A DNA stretch of 64,000 nucleotides from Lineus longissimus (taxonomy: Eukaryota > Nemertea > Pilidiophora > Heteronemertea > Lineidae), in contig NC_088325.1 in the NCBI RefSeq assembly GCF_910592395.1, forward strand, positions 6,539,501 to 6,603,500, given 5' to 3'. Below are positions 23,344 through 35,548 of the stretch, one piece after another (the stretch's first letter is position 1; each line of letters opens with the position of its first letter). The notes under the pieces were generated by a model. That model saw only the letters and a list, made by a program, of their open reading frames with translations, had not been told where the DNA came from and did no database searches. A program made the position numbers and the translations under genes.

Positions 23344-24039
23344 AAGGCTGGGTTCACATAGAACTATACTATTCGGGTATTCGGTGCACATTTTGCCAGG
23401 GCACGCGGGTACCTGAAATCAAACAAGGAAATTTCACAATACCGGGTCACATAAGAGGGCACTATTCGAAAAGGTCGTATACCTGCGTATAGTATAGTAT
23501 AGTGGAAATCGTGCGCGTTCGATTTTCGTGCAGCGTATACCACCCTGTTCAGAAGTGACCAGTGCATTTTAATGTTATCTATCACAATCAACGATTTATT
23601 GCATACTATAGGATAAGTTAGAAACAACAGTACTCATTTTTACTCATTTTATTGCAATTTTTAAGTACAGGCCTTCATTACATGTTTTATTACTAATCAA
23701 CTAAATGATTCTTTTAATTAACATCTGGATGATCGATGAGGTTTTTAAATGTCCTGTGGTACTCCCCCAACAGAGGTCTCATCTTAAAGTGCTGCCGCAC
23801 CCATTCTGTTCTTTCTTTCTTTGGTCTTTGTGCCTGGTCAGCTTCATCCTCGGCTAAGAGGAGAAGAGCCAAATCTTCTTCGTCTGAACTGTCCATCTGA
23901 TCGGCACCAAAAGACCGAATACCGCACGCATGCTACCCTATGTGACTCGCCGTGCCCGTATAGCGTATAGCGAATACCGAATAGCGTATATCGAATAGCG
24001 TATACCGAATACCGTATAGTTCTATGTGAACCCAGCCTT
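23344..24039. mobile_element. Harbinger-like DNA element, internally deleted
   Basis: A 696-bp element with 26-bp perfect terminal inverted repeats beginning AAGGCTGGGTTCACATAGAA. The subterminal DNA has short repeats of CGTATA/CGAATA type. It keeps only the first ~60 codons of a transposase-like protein (next entry). Target duplication is not clear (GAA left, TTA right). Confidence 0.8.
23714..23896 (-). pseudogene. N-terminal fragment of Harbinger (HARBI1-like) transposase
   Basis: 60 residues: an acidic start MDSSDEEDLALLLLAED, a basic linker RPKKERTEW, then RQHFKMRPLLGEYHRTFKNL. The W-V-R...GEY...L pattern resembles the N-terminus of PIF/Harbinger nucleases. The DDE catalytic part is missing. 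It ends just before the left half of the 23344-24039 element. Confidence 0.65.
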
Positions 24040-24206
24040 AGACAATGAATGCCCAATTTGATTTAAATGCGGTGCAGTGTACGTTTTCTTCGTTCGATGT
24101 TAATTTAAGCAGTAATGTTATCATAGAAATCGGACAGATATAGTTATTTATGATTAAGGAATTGATACCGAACTGGAGGTATTGGTTGTCTCACCCAAAC
24201 CGCGAG

Positions 24207-24256
24207 GGTGGAGCTAAAATGTACGCCGAGGTTTTGGCCAATATTTTAGCTCCACC
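24207..24256. repeat. Hairpin within a repeated segment
   Basis: The 14-bp arms GGTGGAGCTAAAAT and ATTTTAGCTCCACC flank a 22-nt loop. The surrounding 24175-24425 contains two copies of TTGTCTCACCCAAACCG. The segment at 24270-24330 matches 2190-2260 in inverted orientation. Confidence 0.7.
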
Positions 24257-24653
24257 CGAGCTCCACACCTTGTGTAAGACAATCAATACCGACAGCGAGG
24301 TGTCAATTTCGATTCTTAAGCATTTCAAATTAAACATTGAATAATGTGGTTTTAAATGCCTTTGAAATGCTTCCACATTTTGCACCAACCCAAGCGGTTT
24401 GGGTTGTCTCACCCAAACCGAGGCTATATACATTATCCATTATAAAAAAAGGAAATATTCTCACTCGAGTGTTTTAGAATATCAAGCACATGAGATATTT
24501 TTATTTATTTCAGCTACTGATAATACTTACTTGAATGGCAATTAATTATCAAGTCGAATTTTATTCCATTTCTGAGTTAGCTTATAGGCTCAAACAAGCG
24601 TGTGCATTATGAATTGACGTCACTTTATCCTTGGTTTCTCGAGCATCTCAATA

Positions 24654-25192
24654 TAACTTTCTAACGGTAACCGGAAAAACGCCGACCGACCGACCGACCG
24701 ACTGACCTGCCAACCTACTCATAAGTCAATGTGATATATCCAATCCACGATAGCAGGTCATATGAAATGAAATTGTAAACAAGCGCACGTAAGCTGGTCG
24801 AATGACAACAAATGCATGTTGCGCGTTGCAGTTCATGCATTGCATCGGTCGAGACACTCGAGTAGAAAAACTACAGTGCATATACTAGGCCCAAATCATG
24901 TTTTTATATCAACCGACCATGTAGACAAAGCATATCTTTAGAGTATCGTTATCAGTTCCTTACCGCGTGGGCTCGTTTTCCCGGTATAATTGACTGGAGA
25001 TGCTGCTGTCAGACACGTCGGACTCCATCACGTCCATTGCGCTGGGCACTACACAGGTACATGTGCTATAGAGAAGCGAAAGGGATACTGCACATGACGG
25101 TAGGTTGGCAGGTCAGTCGGTCGGTCGGTCGGTCAGTCGGTCAGTCGGTCGGTCGGTCGGTCGGCGTTTTTCCGGTTACCCTTTCTAACCAA
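24654..25192. repeat. Inverted repeat whose arms end in (GGTC)n tracts
   Basis: Left arm 24654-24719 reads CTTTCTAACGGTAACCGGAA... and runs through (CCGA)n to GACCTGCCAACCTAC. The right arm, about 25100-25192, is its reverse complement, with a longer GGTC/AGTC tract and the same outer CCGGTTACCCTTTCTAAC. The two arms differ mainly in tract length. No TSD is obvious. Confidence 0.75.
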
Positions 25193-26021
25193 TTAGAATT
25201 TCTCAACGAAGAAAAAATATTTTTATATGTGGGCATCCTTCGAATGATCCGTATAATGATGAGTCGTATTCCGACTGGTGCCGCAAAGCAGTTTTGAGCT
25301 CTTTTGCAATTGCTTCTCTACAGCAAAAGTGTACCCTTTAGTGCTTGACAGGATCTGACACCAACTTTTGGTCCAAGCTGAGCACAAGGGCTGAAATTAA
25401 GGATCGGATCTACACCAGTGATAATGCTGTTGTATTTGACCCGTCAGCCTTCGTATGCTCAGCACTTGATGATACTCCATTGAAAGTTATCATTATTTAC
25501 TCCATGATTAGCCCGTAGGGAAATTGAGCATATTTCTATGTTGTATCATAATTTCCTTAAATTTACATTAGATGTACCATAATGAGAATATAAAAGTACC
25601 ACTCCTAGCAAACTAACGACCGCCACTACACTTGCATTGCAAAATATGATGGCAACAGTCTGGTCCCAATGATTATCATGTTTTTTCTTTGGTCTGCTAT
25701 CATCTTGCACCATCCGTGCAGGTCAATGATGAGTACGCCAACGTGTTTCAATTTTAAGGGATTGCGAGAATTAGCTATGAAATATGATAGTTTAGTTAAT
25801 TTTTGAGGTGACTGTACAGGGTGGATCAATAAAAAGTAATCCCGAAACAAACAACTTTTATGTGATAAGTATCAATGAATGAAGTAGGAGCTAGGCCCTT
25901 TTCATTGATGTCGTCATATCACCCATGCACTCACGGATGACTACACACCATTGTCTTGAAAATGACATGCAGAAATCTAATTTTTCCAAGTCGCCTGTTT
26001 CATTCTTTTCATGTTGTGTTA

Positions 26022-26646
26022 GGCTGAAATTACATAGACCTCACGTTTCATCGACTCACGACTCATTTGTCACTTGTCATTCGTGACCTGATGAATGGAC
26101 ATTGGAAAACCTAATGACCTGTTCTCATTGAAGTGAATTTTGTAAGTTTTGCCCGCATTCGTCGTCTCACGTCATTTCATGTCATTTCACGAGTGAGGCG
26201 ATGAATGGACATGTTCATTCTTTGTGAAATGAGCTGGCAAAGAAAGTGGACGTCCATGTGCATTTGTAGTGATATCGCCTTCGAAACTGTGAGTTTAGCT
26301 ACTTTTCGGCATTTTCATTAGTTTACACATCAATACAATAGCTAATTTCGATTGGAAATGAGAAACAATAACAAAAATGCAGCACTTTTATGTACCACAT
26401 TGTTCTCGTCCGTCGCCTCCGCTTTCGTTTTCTATTCTCCATCAGGAGCAGCATGGCTGCCATCTCTTCTTCTTCTGAGTCCATGTGCGTCGCCGAGAAA
26501 ATCCAAGTGACAAATGAACGAGCGAAAAGTGATCTGTATGTAAACCGCCGCGGTCACTCGTGACAAATGAGGAGTGACACGTGAAAATGAGCCGTGAGTC
26601 GATGAAAGGTGTGGCGCGAGTAGCTCATTCCTATGTAACATCAGCC
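26022..26646. mobile_element. Nested Harbinger-type element with TTA target duplication
   Basis: TTA|GGCTGAAATTACATAG on the left and CTATGTAACATCAGCC|TTA on the right. The arms extend about 70 bp (CTTTCATCGACTCACG-type sequence). A 3-bp TTA duplication is the usual PIF/Harbinger target. It is inserted in the mariner element 25817-27260, so it is the younger of the two. Confidence 0.8.
26395..26484 (-). pseudogene. Start of a Harbinger transposase-like ORF
   Basis: Encodes MDSEEEEMAAMLLLMENRKR and then an Arg-rich run to W. The acidic MDS-x-EE / LLL / basic / W pattern is the same as in the ORF at 23714-23896. No more transposase follows. Confidence 0.55.
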
Positions 26647-27260
26647 TTATGCAGGCGTATCGATCCCCGTCTCCCTGTTGTTGGTCTACTCAAATTACCC
26701 TTGTTGCAGTTTTGGCTCGTACCGTGTTCTCGATACTTTTTGTCGTTGACCAAGATAGTCCTTTTGCAGGTTCGATTTCTATCCGGAAAGTTTTCTCCGA
26801 AGGCAGCTGCTGTTGCCTCCAAACTTCAGGGTTGAAGGAACGTTTCCAACATGAATACGCGCTATTCAATTGTCAACTGAACCATCTTGTACTTATGAAA
26901 TCTGTTCTCTGAATGTCCCTCGGCAATGATCACGAAAGCAACCACTGAGATTAAACACATAATGACATAACCATGTGACTGAGGGCCTACAATCATTGTG
27001 GCTGACCAATCAAGCGTTGATCGAGAGGTGACATTCGTTTGGAAGTTCATATCTCAAACCTGCTTAAAACCAGGCGACTTGGACAAAAATAAGACAATGG
27101 TGTGGAGTCATCCGTAATCGCATGGGTGATATGAACACATCAATTGAAAGGGCCTAGCTAGCTCCTTCTTTACCATACATGCAATGAAATATCCATGGCA
27201 TTAATAATTATCACATTAAAGCTGTTTGTTTCAGGATTACCTTTTTATTGATCCACCTTG

Positions 27261-30200
27261 TATATACATAGGAAGGATATAAAACGCGTTACCAACTTAA
27301 AAGATAAATAATTTCTCATGAGTTGGAAACAATTTCACGATAAAAGAACTTTCAGAATAAAGTTCGGACCTTTTCTATTTTTCTGAACTAAAAAGCTAAG
27401 TATTGTATATACAATTGTAACGCACTTTGGCTAATTAGGGCTATTGATTAGAAAAAAGCGTCTGACTACTTTAATTGGATGCTGGTCACGAACTCATCAA
27501 CGGCGATCGACTACACAACAACCCTAGGGCAGTATATAAGGGATTTTTCAAATTTGCACCTTAAATGTTAAGTTTCAGGGACAAAGCACTGTTTTCGAAA
27601 AACATATTCTATACTGCGATCGACAATATTTCAACGATTGTAATTCAGTTGAAAATAGGTCAAAATACAATTCACATCTTGAAATTACACATAACTACAG
27701 GTGCGTAAGGCTTTGATTAGCCAAACTATAATATATTATCAAAATTGACTTCAGGACCTTCCTCTGAAATGTTGTCAGTCGTGAAAATCGTTACAACATA
27801 TATGAGAAATTTATCATCAAAACTTGGTAAGGACTGTTTGTGCCTATATTTTAGCTCCATTCTCGCCGTACAATGACGAAGGAGCTGTAATTTGCCGTTA
27901 TCTTTTGCAATGCAAATGCTCTAGACTCACCGATCTATGACCGGTTCATTAGTGTGAGGCATGACCGCCCCCAGTATGATATGCATGGAACAGACCGTTC
28001 CTTCTCACACTTGTTGTTCTTCAGGTTGTGGCAAGTTGATGGGCAGTCCTTGGCTTTGGAAATGAACTGATCGCTTGTGACCTATCCACTACATCTATTA
28101 GTGGTTATGGAGTGGTTAATCAGTTTCCTGTCTATTAGCCTAGGTCAATTGACAACGAATATTTAATAAAACAAGTCGCATTGATAATAAAGTGCAATCC
28201 CTAACGGTCTGCCATCCCGAGTTCTTGCTATGCAATTGATTCAAAGGCGAAATGCATAATCATTGAACGAATTGGTGTCGCCCACTCATTGTCCATCCCG
28301 ATTGAAAAATTTTGAACGGCATCCATCGACAATGCGCACAATCTCGGAGGGAGCTATTTTTTCTTGCAAATCCAGAAAAACGGTCTCGGATCGTTGAGTC
28401 TAGAGTATACAAAGGGCGCTGACAAAAAAGAACAGGCGGCACAGAACTGATTCACGTGGTCTTGACACTTAGTTTACAGCTATAAAATGAAATTGGTACT
28501 TACCAACAAAGCACGCATACTGTTGGTTTTGTTTTCTAAACACAAAAATGAAAAGCGTCTTGTGTCGAGATGGAGTTAGGTCTGTTCTGGATGCTGACAA
28601 TGATGGCCGTTCGAGTTGGAAGCGACGATTTTATGAGAACCTGTATGTTGATTGGTGAATGCAAACGATGTACGAGTCACGTGGCCGGTGGAAGGCAATG
28701 AACCAATCTTGACACTAGAGGCGTGGCTTTCGTTCCTTACAACGCCTCTAGAACTAGTAAGTTGCCACCATCTTGAAAAGCAGTACCGCGGATGTAGATC
28801 AGGAAAGAATCTTTCTTATTGCTGGGAGGCTATCGCATCACCACAAAGCCCGCGAAAATGATTGCTGCCCTACGCTGCGTATGAAGTTCTCAATACAATC
28901 ATCTTAAAACAAACTAGTCAGTGTCAAATATTATTTATAAAGATCATATTTTGTTAGTTTTTAATAAAATATATCGTTTTATGAGAGAAAGTGGCACTAA
29001 TTCGGCCTGAATAAGATTTACAGTCTGAACCGGCGACACAGTTTATGGCGTAGGATTGTCAAAACACTGAATATCAGGATGCTGACATCCAAGATGGCGG
29101 CAATTGATCAATTCAAGTGTCGCCGAATTTTTTAAATTGTAAAGCAATCAGTCATATCTTATCGGATCCTGTTCCACTCTAAAAGCACATCACAACGTTC
29201 GTAGTAGTGTTCTCGTTATCTATGAAGAGTCCGTCGTCGTTCGTAAATCATGGTAAATGCGGTGTTTAGTCCCCCATTTAGCATTTGTTTCCACAACTTT
29301 AGATGTTACATTCCGTCTGATAGTCAGAGGGCGGGCATAAACTAATAAACAAGAGCAAATTACACAGTTCTCCAATTCACGTCACAATTTCCATATTTGT
29401 TTTATCCATTAAAAAAGGTCATTGTCCTTTTTCATTTCGTTTCCGTCATCCTAAAATATGATGAGTTCGAAGCAAAAGGCAGCGCAGCAATACCCACCGG
29501 GCATCAATAGATCTAACAGTCCCAGTACATCTCCTATAGTCTTCTGTCGATTTCTAGTCTCTGAATACAAAAAAAATCCATGATGATTTTAAAAAATCGC
29601 TGTTTATATCCACGGGATATAGCACGCCAAACACGAAAATATTCAAGATTCAGAAATATTATTCAAGAATTGAAAAATATTTTCAAGATGTTCAAAAATA
29701 TATGGAAGATTTTCAAATTATATTCAAGATTTTCAAAATGTGTTCAAAAAATTGTTCAACCTTGAATAAAAAATATTTAAGACTCACGTGACCCAGAAAG
29801 TGATGACGCCATTGCTCATATCGAGGGCCACAGCCCAAGTGATGTCAAAAGGACAACACAACAGAGAAACTCCCATCTTAAACCTAATGTTATATCATAA
29901 AGTTGTCAACAAATGTGTTTTATGGTGTACTTAATACTTCGTTTATATCTACTTGAGGAGTAAGTAGATTAGAGCCACACTGCTGCATATTAATGTTGTA
30001 GTTAATGATGTGAAAAATACTGTCGAGTCCCTCATGAGCTGTTCCGCATCCCTAGCATCCTGGGGAAATCAAGGAGAGGCAGTATAACCCCCTCATTTTT
30101 CTCACGATGCATAGTGCTAGTACCGGTACAGGTGGCAGCACTTTTAGGGAAAAGAGAAAAGCTTTCTCTGAGGCTACCCCGATTTACAAGCACAGGAGCC

Positions 30201-30935
30201 GCTCCATATTTTCTAGTCCCACATGAGCTGTTCGGTGTTTCAAATCAGGTCTTAATTATCGATAATCAACGTTGAAATGCAGTAAAAGTCCTGTTTCTTG
30301 TCTCTAAACAGCTGATCCGTACGGAGGCGCTTACTGTGAACAGATAAACGAACTAACGTTGGAAATTTTGAGCGTGGATTCCTGTAGCTTCCCTTGACAA
30401 ATAAACGTAAATGGGGCTCACAGGAGTATCGTAGATTACGTATAGAGGACTGTCCTATCGTTTGAAATCACATAATAGCAGGTGCATGGGTGCAGTTCCT
30501 AGAAAGTTCATGAAGTGACGGAAGGCCTACCTGTTCATGTGTTTTCGAGCGATGTGAGCGGCATGCATTGCAGTGCTGACGACCCGGGCTTGTTGTTTAC
30601 GTTCGCTTTCCGTCAGTATTTTGGCGTTATTTCATCGATTGACGTGGGGTTACTCACTTGGTTAGTTGAAATAACTGTTGCGGATGCACATTGACAAATC
30701 CTTACTTCATAGAAATTGAAGACAACGTGTAAATTTTGATTAATGAGCAATTTAATTATTTTTCAATTGTGCTTGAATCCCACATCATTCCGGGTGCGTA
30801 TAAAACAGAAACTCGTGCACGCGACACAAACAACGGAATATCTAAAAGGCGGACCGGAAATCCGCGGCACATCGTGACAGCATGAAAGGAAGGGTAATGA
30901 TGGTTGAGATTAGCGCACCACTATAAAGTGTCAGA
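27261..30935. other. Gene-free stretch
   Basis: No supported exon on either strand. The only structure noticed is a degenerate A/T-rich repeat at 29640-29765 built from TTCAAGATTTTCAAA-like units. Confidence 0.5.
29640..29765. repeat. Degenerate TTCAAGAT-type simple repeat
   Basis: Units such as TTCAAGATGTTCAAAAATAT and TTCAAGATTTTCAAAATGTG repeat about six to eight times with variable spacing. The ORF through it is a by-product. Confidence 0.7.
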
Positions 30936-30939
30936 AGGA

Positions 30940-31440
30940 CTCGAGATGGTTTGGGGGTTCCACTCCATTGCCTCGGGATAAGCGTCTTTGCTAAAACATG
31001 TGAGAAGGATGAGGCTTTTGGGGACTCTCCCAATGCACTGGCTTAAAAATGCCAGAAGGACGGGGATTGGGAGGGGGGGGGGGCGACCCCAACTTTTTGC
31101 TTTGATAGACGGTTTTCTCCGTGTATCTCTTTAGTCTTTAGCAGTACCTCAGCTCCATCATCATAATAGCCGGTAAAGAAATGGAACATGTCCCCCCCCC
31201 TCTGAAAGGTGTCCGGACTATCGTAGTCTGGCTCTCTGGCAGATTCATATGTAAAGTGCACATTCTATTGAACTCGCGCACCTGTCGACGTGGGGAGCCC
31301 CCCCCCGTCCTTCTGACATGTTTTAGCCAGTGCATTGGAAGAAGGCCCCCCCCCCCCCCCACCACCATTGGCCTCTCAACAAGTCCTTCCGAGCTGCTTA
31401 CACCGGGGCGCTCGAGTGGAACCCCCAAACCTTCATGATG
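30940..31440. repeat. Inverted repeat with ~150-bp arms and C/G homopolymers
   Basis: The left arm (about 30940-31090) starts with GGTTTGGGGGTTCCACTC and ends in a G-run. The right arm (about 31290-31437) is its reverse complement, ending GAGTGGAACCCCCAAACC. Each arm holds CCAATGCACTGGCT and CAGAAGGACGGGG. G/C runs of 9-14 nt mark the junctions. Confidence 0.7.
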
Positions 31441-33554
31441 GTAGAGTCCTGTGACACGTTTTACCCAGGGCGAGGAAGAGGTACCCCTTTGATGGTACCC
31501 TAACTCGAACCCTCAACCATCATTACCCTTCCTTTTCACTGGCATGATATTGGCAAGACTGCCAAGAGGTGGTACTGGTGGCTTCCTTGAGACAATTGCA
31601 TGTGATTGTACCTGGGCAACCAATTCAAGGGGTCATGGATCAGAGTTTCCCCCCCCCCCACAACATGTTGCCGAATGGTAAATGCATAAAAAATTGGTTG
31701 GAAAGGTTTTGCAGGCCAAGAGACTGGAAGACACTTGACTCTTGAGGAACAACAGACTGATGAACAAAGAACCTGAGAAACATAGAACCCTCTTCATATC
31801 TGGGAGCATAAAAACCCTGCTAGCGAATATTGATTTTTCTTTAGGAAAAACCAGAAGATCTGCGAAATCAATGGTACCCCATAAAAAACGTACATTCCTG
31901 GATAAGGTGTCTTCGCGTCCCACCACGGCCCATGTGGAATTCGTTCAAAGGTTTATTGAAATATCAAAATAAGTTTTGTTTTTCGAAACGCCTGCCCGGT
32001 TTTTGCTTGATTAAAGCTTAACTGTATGAACAAAAACAGAAGCGTCCATGTTTTAAAAAAGACCACCGCGCTGTTGTAGGCCTGGTATTAAATCTATTTC
32101 TGGACGACCATTGCGTTGGAACCGGTGCCGAGCTATTTATCTACCACGTCTTGCCCGCAAATAGCGGTGCAAGTTTATGTGCTGATATGGCATGGTAGGG
32201 GATTGTTTTCATTCATTTCTATTTCTATAATTCTAACTTGTATCGTTTGTTTTTTTCAGGTTATCATCAGGACACACGCACGTACATGCATGCACATTGT
32301 AGGCAACCTGCATGATTGGACATGGCCTGCGTGCATTTGTACTTGTACTTACACTCATGATCCAGCACTTCCAGTATTCTGCTAACAGAGTGACGGCAGC
32401 ACCACTGTTTCGCTGTAGACTATCATGTTTCTGGCAGACTTCTGAAGGGTGTTTCGAACGTTTGCATTTCTCTTGGCAACCGCGCTGGGGCGCGGTGGTC
32501 TTTTTTAAAACATGGACGCTTCTATTTTTGTTCATGCAGTTCAGCTTTAATTCGGGATTATATCCATTTTAAGCGTCTTTTGGATATTATTACTAAAGTC
32601 TCAAAAATCAAAACACATCAGTCGGGGGAACCCCCCCCCCCCCCGATCGCGACCCCCCCCCTGAAATTGAAGTTTCATAAAAAAACAGTGTGAATATTCA
32701 TGTGGTTCTCTCTCGGAACCAAGAATAGTCGAGTTGCTTCGTTCGCGCGTTTATCTCTTTTGGTGGCAATTTTAAGTAAAATTTAAGCCATTTGAATCGA
32801 GAAAAAATGTTTACATTGGATACGTATGCACGTAAAAACTATAGCAGTTAGCGCTTCGCAGATTCGGCTTTTCTGCTGCGCGCTTATTAGTCTCTGGACT
32901 TTTCCATGAAGGGTCGGATTTCTGAAAAACATGAGAAAAATACCAGGGCTTCCCAAAATAGGGCAATAAAGGCCTGTGTTGAATGGGTTTAATGATCGAG
33001 GTATGAACCAAACACCCAGGAGTAACCCGAATTCTGAATACTAATAGCTCACGCAAACTTAGGTCACTCTGAGTGTTTGGATCACACCTCATTAACCCTT
33101 TTCAACCTAGGAATTTGATCTTTAATGCCTGTTTTGGGATTTCAGTGGTTTTCTCGAAATCGCACCTTTCAGGAAAAAGTCGGAAAAATCGGATTTTTTC
33201 GGATGAATCAGGAAAAAGTTATAAAACCTTTGAAAGGTCATAAAAAGCTTCCTACTAGTGATAGTCATGGACATGAACTTTAATGAAGCGTTGACCGGAT
33301 TTCGAACCCTGATAATCCCTGTGGACGTGTAACTTGAAACCTGTCTCTCCCCGAATCTCCCTAAATTTGCTCCTTAATCTCTGACGTACCGATTCTGTAT
33401 TGAAATTGATACTGAGTATTTTCAAAAGTGTAAAACATTTACATGTATAACCACATTTGAGTTACACCATCACTAGAAAATTTCAGAAACAAAATGTCAC
33501 CAGAATAGCGTCAAGAAATTAAAATTTCGACAGATCTTATACGTTCTGTACTGC

Positions 33555-34692
33555 TCACCAATCCCTATCGAAGTATAGCCTTATATTTGTGTATATACCC
33601 GCTTGCATCTGGTCACATTGTAGCATTGTCACATTAAAGGCACTATGCCACCTGGTTTTAGAAACCATCAGCCTATCTCCAGGTGGGACTGCCTTTGCAC
33701 CGTCTCGACAGAACCTCGTCACTTGTGATAAAATCACTTCAAAATCTCTAAGCTCATCCTGAAATTGTTTTCCCTCTCGTCTAATTTTTCTCCAGAATGT
33801 CTTGTTGAAATTATCATAGAATATGTAATCCGCTCTACTCCATCGCTTATGGAGAGTTTTGAGATATGTAAAGTTTCTCCCCGACTTGGGCTTAACTTGG
33901 TGCTTTTTATCGAGGTTTTTGTTCAGGTGTAAAAAGACTATCTCTTCTGTCTTCCAACACAACATACGCTTCAATAGTACAAGCGATTCTTTAAAGTATT
34001 CAGTGATGGCTACGAGGCGGAAATGTTTGTCAATATACGCAATGAACTCCTTCACTAACTCGGGGTCATTTACCGAATGGTTTGAGAATCCAAACTCCGT
34101 GCTGATAAAGTTTTGAAAGTGTTTGCCGTGTATGGTCTTTTCCTTTAAGGTGGGGCTTTCTAGGTATGTTTTAATGGGGTTCGGTCCCTTAATATCCAGG
34201 ACCTTGGCGTGATCAAAACCGACGTAATCGAAGGCGGATTGAAAGGTAAAGAAAGGTTCCCGGATGATGGCGACCTTAACCGTATCGTCTGGCATGACCT
34301 TGTTCAAGGTAGTTTGATTGTAAACAGTATGCAGCGTGATGATGTCTATCAAACTGTTGTTGGCCTTTTTTCCCGGAATGTCAAAGGTTATGTATCGCGT
34401 GAGGTTTCTCACGTATGTGGGCGAGACATGTGTCGGAAGCAACGAATGCGGCCATCCCAACCAGCCAAGTGAAGTACCAGAGCGCTGTCCGAAAGAAAGT
34501 CGGTATTTGTAAGCAAAACGGATCAGTAAACCAGCGAAAGTAGTCGAGCCGCATTTGTGGGTCTTCAGGAAGTAGATATGATTGGCGGGTCGGCATGGGC
34601 AGGGTCTTTCTTTTGGAATAAAAGTTATGGCACCAGTTTTCCAGTTATGGCACGTGGTCTCTTCTGGGAGTCTGCGTAGCCATTGTAATGAG
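33555..34692 (-). CDS. Gal3ST-like exon 2 (catalytic domain)
   Basis: One 1138-nt exon carries the whole catalytic domain, both PAPS-binding motifs and the stop codon. The split Ser codon (AG|C) joins exon 1 to SLQWLRRLPEE. The ATG seen at 34706 lies in the intron and is not the start. Confidence 0.93.
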
Positions 34693-35548
34693 CTGAAATG
34701 AGACAAACATGAGGTTGAATGGCAAGAAAACCTGCGCCGAATAATAGTTTAACAGAAAAACCAAGACGTGGCTTTGATAATGCGGTCATGAAAGTTTAAG
34801 ATCCGAATTATGAGGTGCCCTAAAGCAACCCCTCCGCTGCAAACGATAGCGCAATACAACTTGACACGAATAGACCTTCGTACTTCGCCGTTTGGGGTTC
34901 GATCGGATTGCGGAACCTGCTTATTAAAAATGGCCATGCATGGATCACTGATGGGCCCATGGATGGATCTATGATGATTATCACCAACCACGTTTTACAC
35001 TAGGATCCCATAATAGATTCTATGATGAACCATTGTAGATCCACTGATGGGCCGTGGACGTTCCATTGATGGGAGTTCCATCATAGGCCCAATGACGGTG
35101 GGTCCTAAAAAAATGAACGTGAACGTATCCAGCAAAGTACAAGCCCATTGGAGTAACAGTCTTGAGAGTTCTGGAAAATAAGGATATTTCACCAATTCTG
35201 ATATAAACTTGTTGATGGCCTGATAACGGATTCCATCCATGGATCAATGATGGGCCCATGGTCGATACGACGATGGTTTCCATCCATGGATCTGAATGGG
35301 GAGTCTTCATCATATATGCATAGATTGACCAAGGGATGGAACTCTTATGATTAATCGCCGTCATAGATCCATGCATGAGCACTTTTGCCTGTGTAACGCA
35401 GCCACACTCACCTAATATTAGCTAGCCTATCTCCAGTGTTCACCAGTAGTCGATCAGATGTGAAAGCTGGCACCCCGAACCACATAAAGACAAGAATGCA
35501 CAGGCCTAATAAAGTGGTCAGAAGTAACTTCGGGTAAAGCCGCAACAT
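33555..35548 (-). CDS. Galactose 3-O-sulfotransferase family protein (two exons)
   Basis: Exon 1 (35548-35412) encodes a short cytoplasmic MLRLYPK, a signal-anchor LLLTTLLGLCILVFMWFGV and a stem; its donor is ATTAG|GTGAGT. Exon 2 (34692-33555) follows acceptor TTTGTCTCATTTCAG and joins in frame; the total is 424 residues. The family transfers sulfate from PAPS to the 3-OH of galactose in glycolipids or glycans, in the Golgi lumen. Visible motifs are the 5'-phosphosulfate loop FLKTHKCGSTTFAGLL and the 3'-phosphate site VAIIREPFFTFQSAFDY. Conserved C, W and NKTFW-type positions near the C-terminus fit Gal3ST/cerebroside sulfotransferases, whose length is similar. There are at least five N-glycosylation sequons. 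The ORF is undamaged and is probably functional. It lies antisense to the receptor, perhaps within its long intron. Confidence 0.92.
34925..35300. repeat. Intronic repeats of a TGATGGGCCCATGG motif
   Basis: In the sulfotransferase intron, variants of GGATCA(n)TGATGGGCCCATGG occur at about 34938, 35038 and 35242, mixed with ATCCATCCATGGATC palindromic pieces. The spacing is irregular. Confidence 0.65.
35412..35548 (-). CDS. Gal3ST-like exon 1 (signal anchor)
   Basis: 137 nt from ATG to the GTGAGT donor. It encodes 45 residues, with three basic residues before a ~19-residue hydrophobic helix, as in type II Golgi enzymes. Confidence 0.85.

Larger units (their letters stand above)
25817..27260. 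mobile_element. mariner-type element with long inverted arms, split by a nested element
   Basis: The ends are TA|CAGGGTGGATCAATAAAAAG and CTTTTTATTGATCCACCTTG|TA. The arms match over about 190 bp, including GCATGGGTGATATGA against its complement. Without the nested Harbinger element it is about 0.8 kb and has no transposase, so it is a long-TIR MITE. Confidence 0.8.

Noticed and set aside
34692-34706. ATG at 34706 as sulfotransferase start
   Set aside because: It lies in the intron; the splice acceptor TTTGTCTCATTTCAG follows it, and the upstream exon supplies the expected signal anchor.
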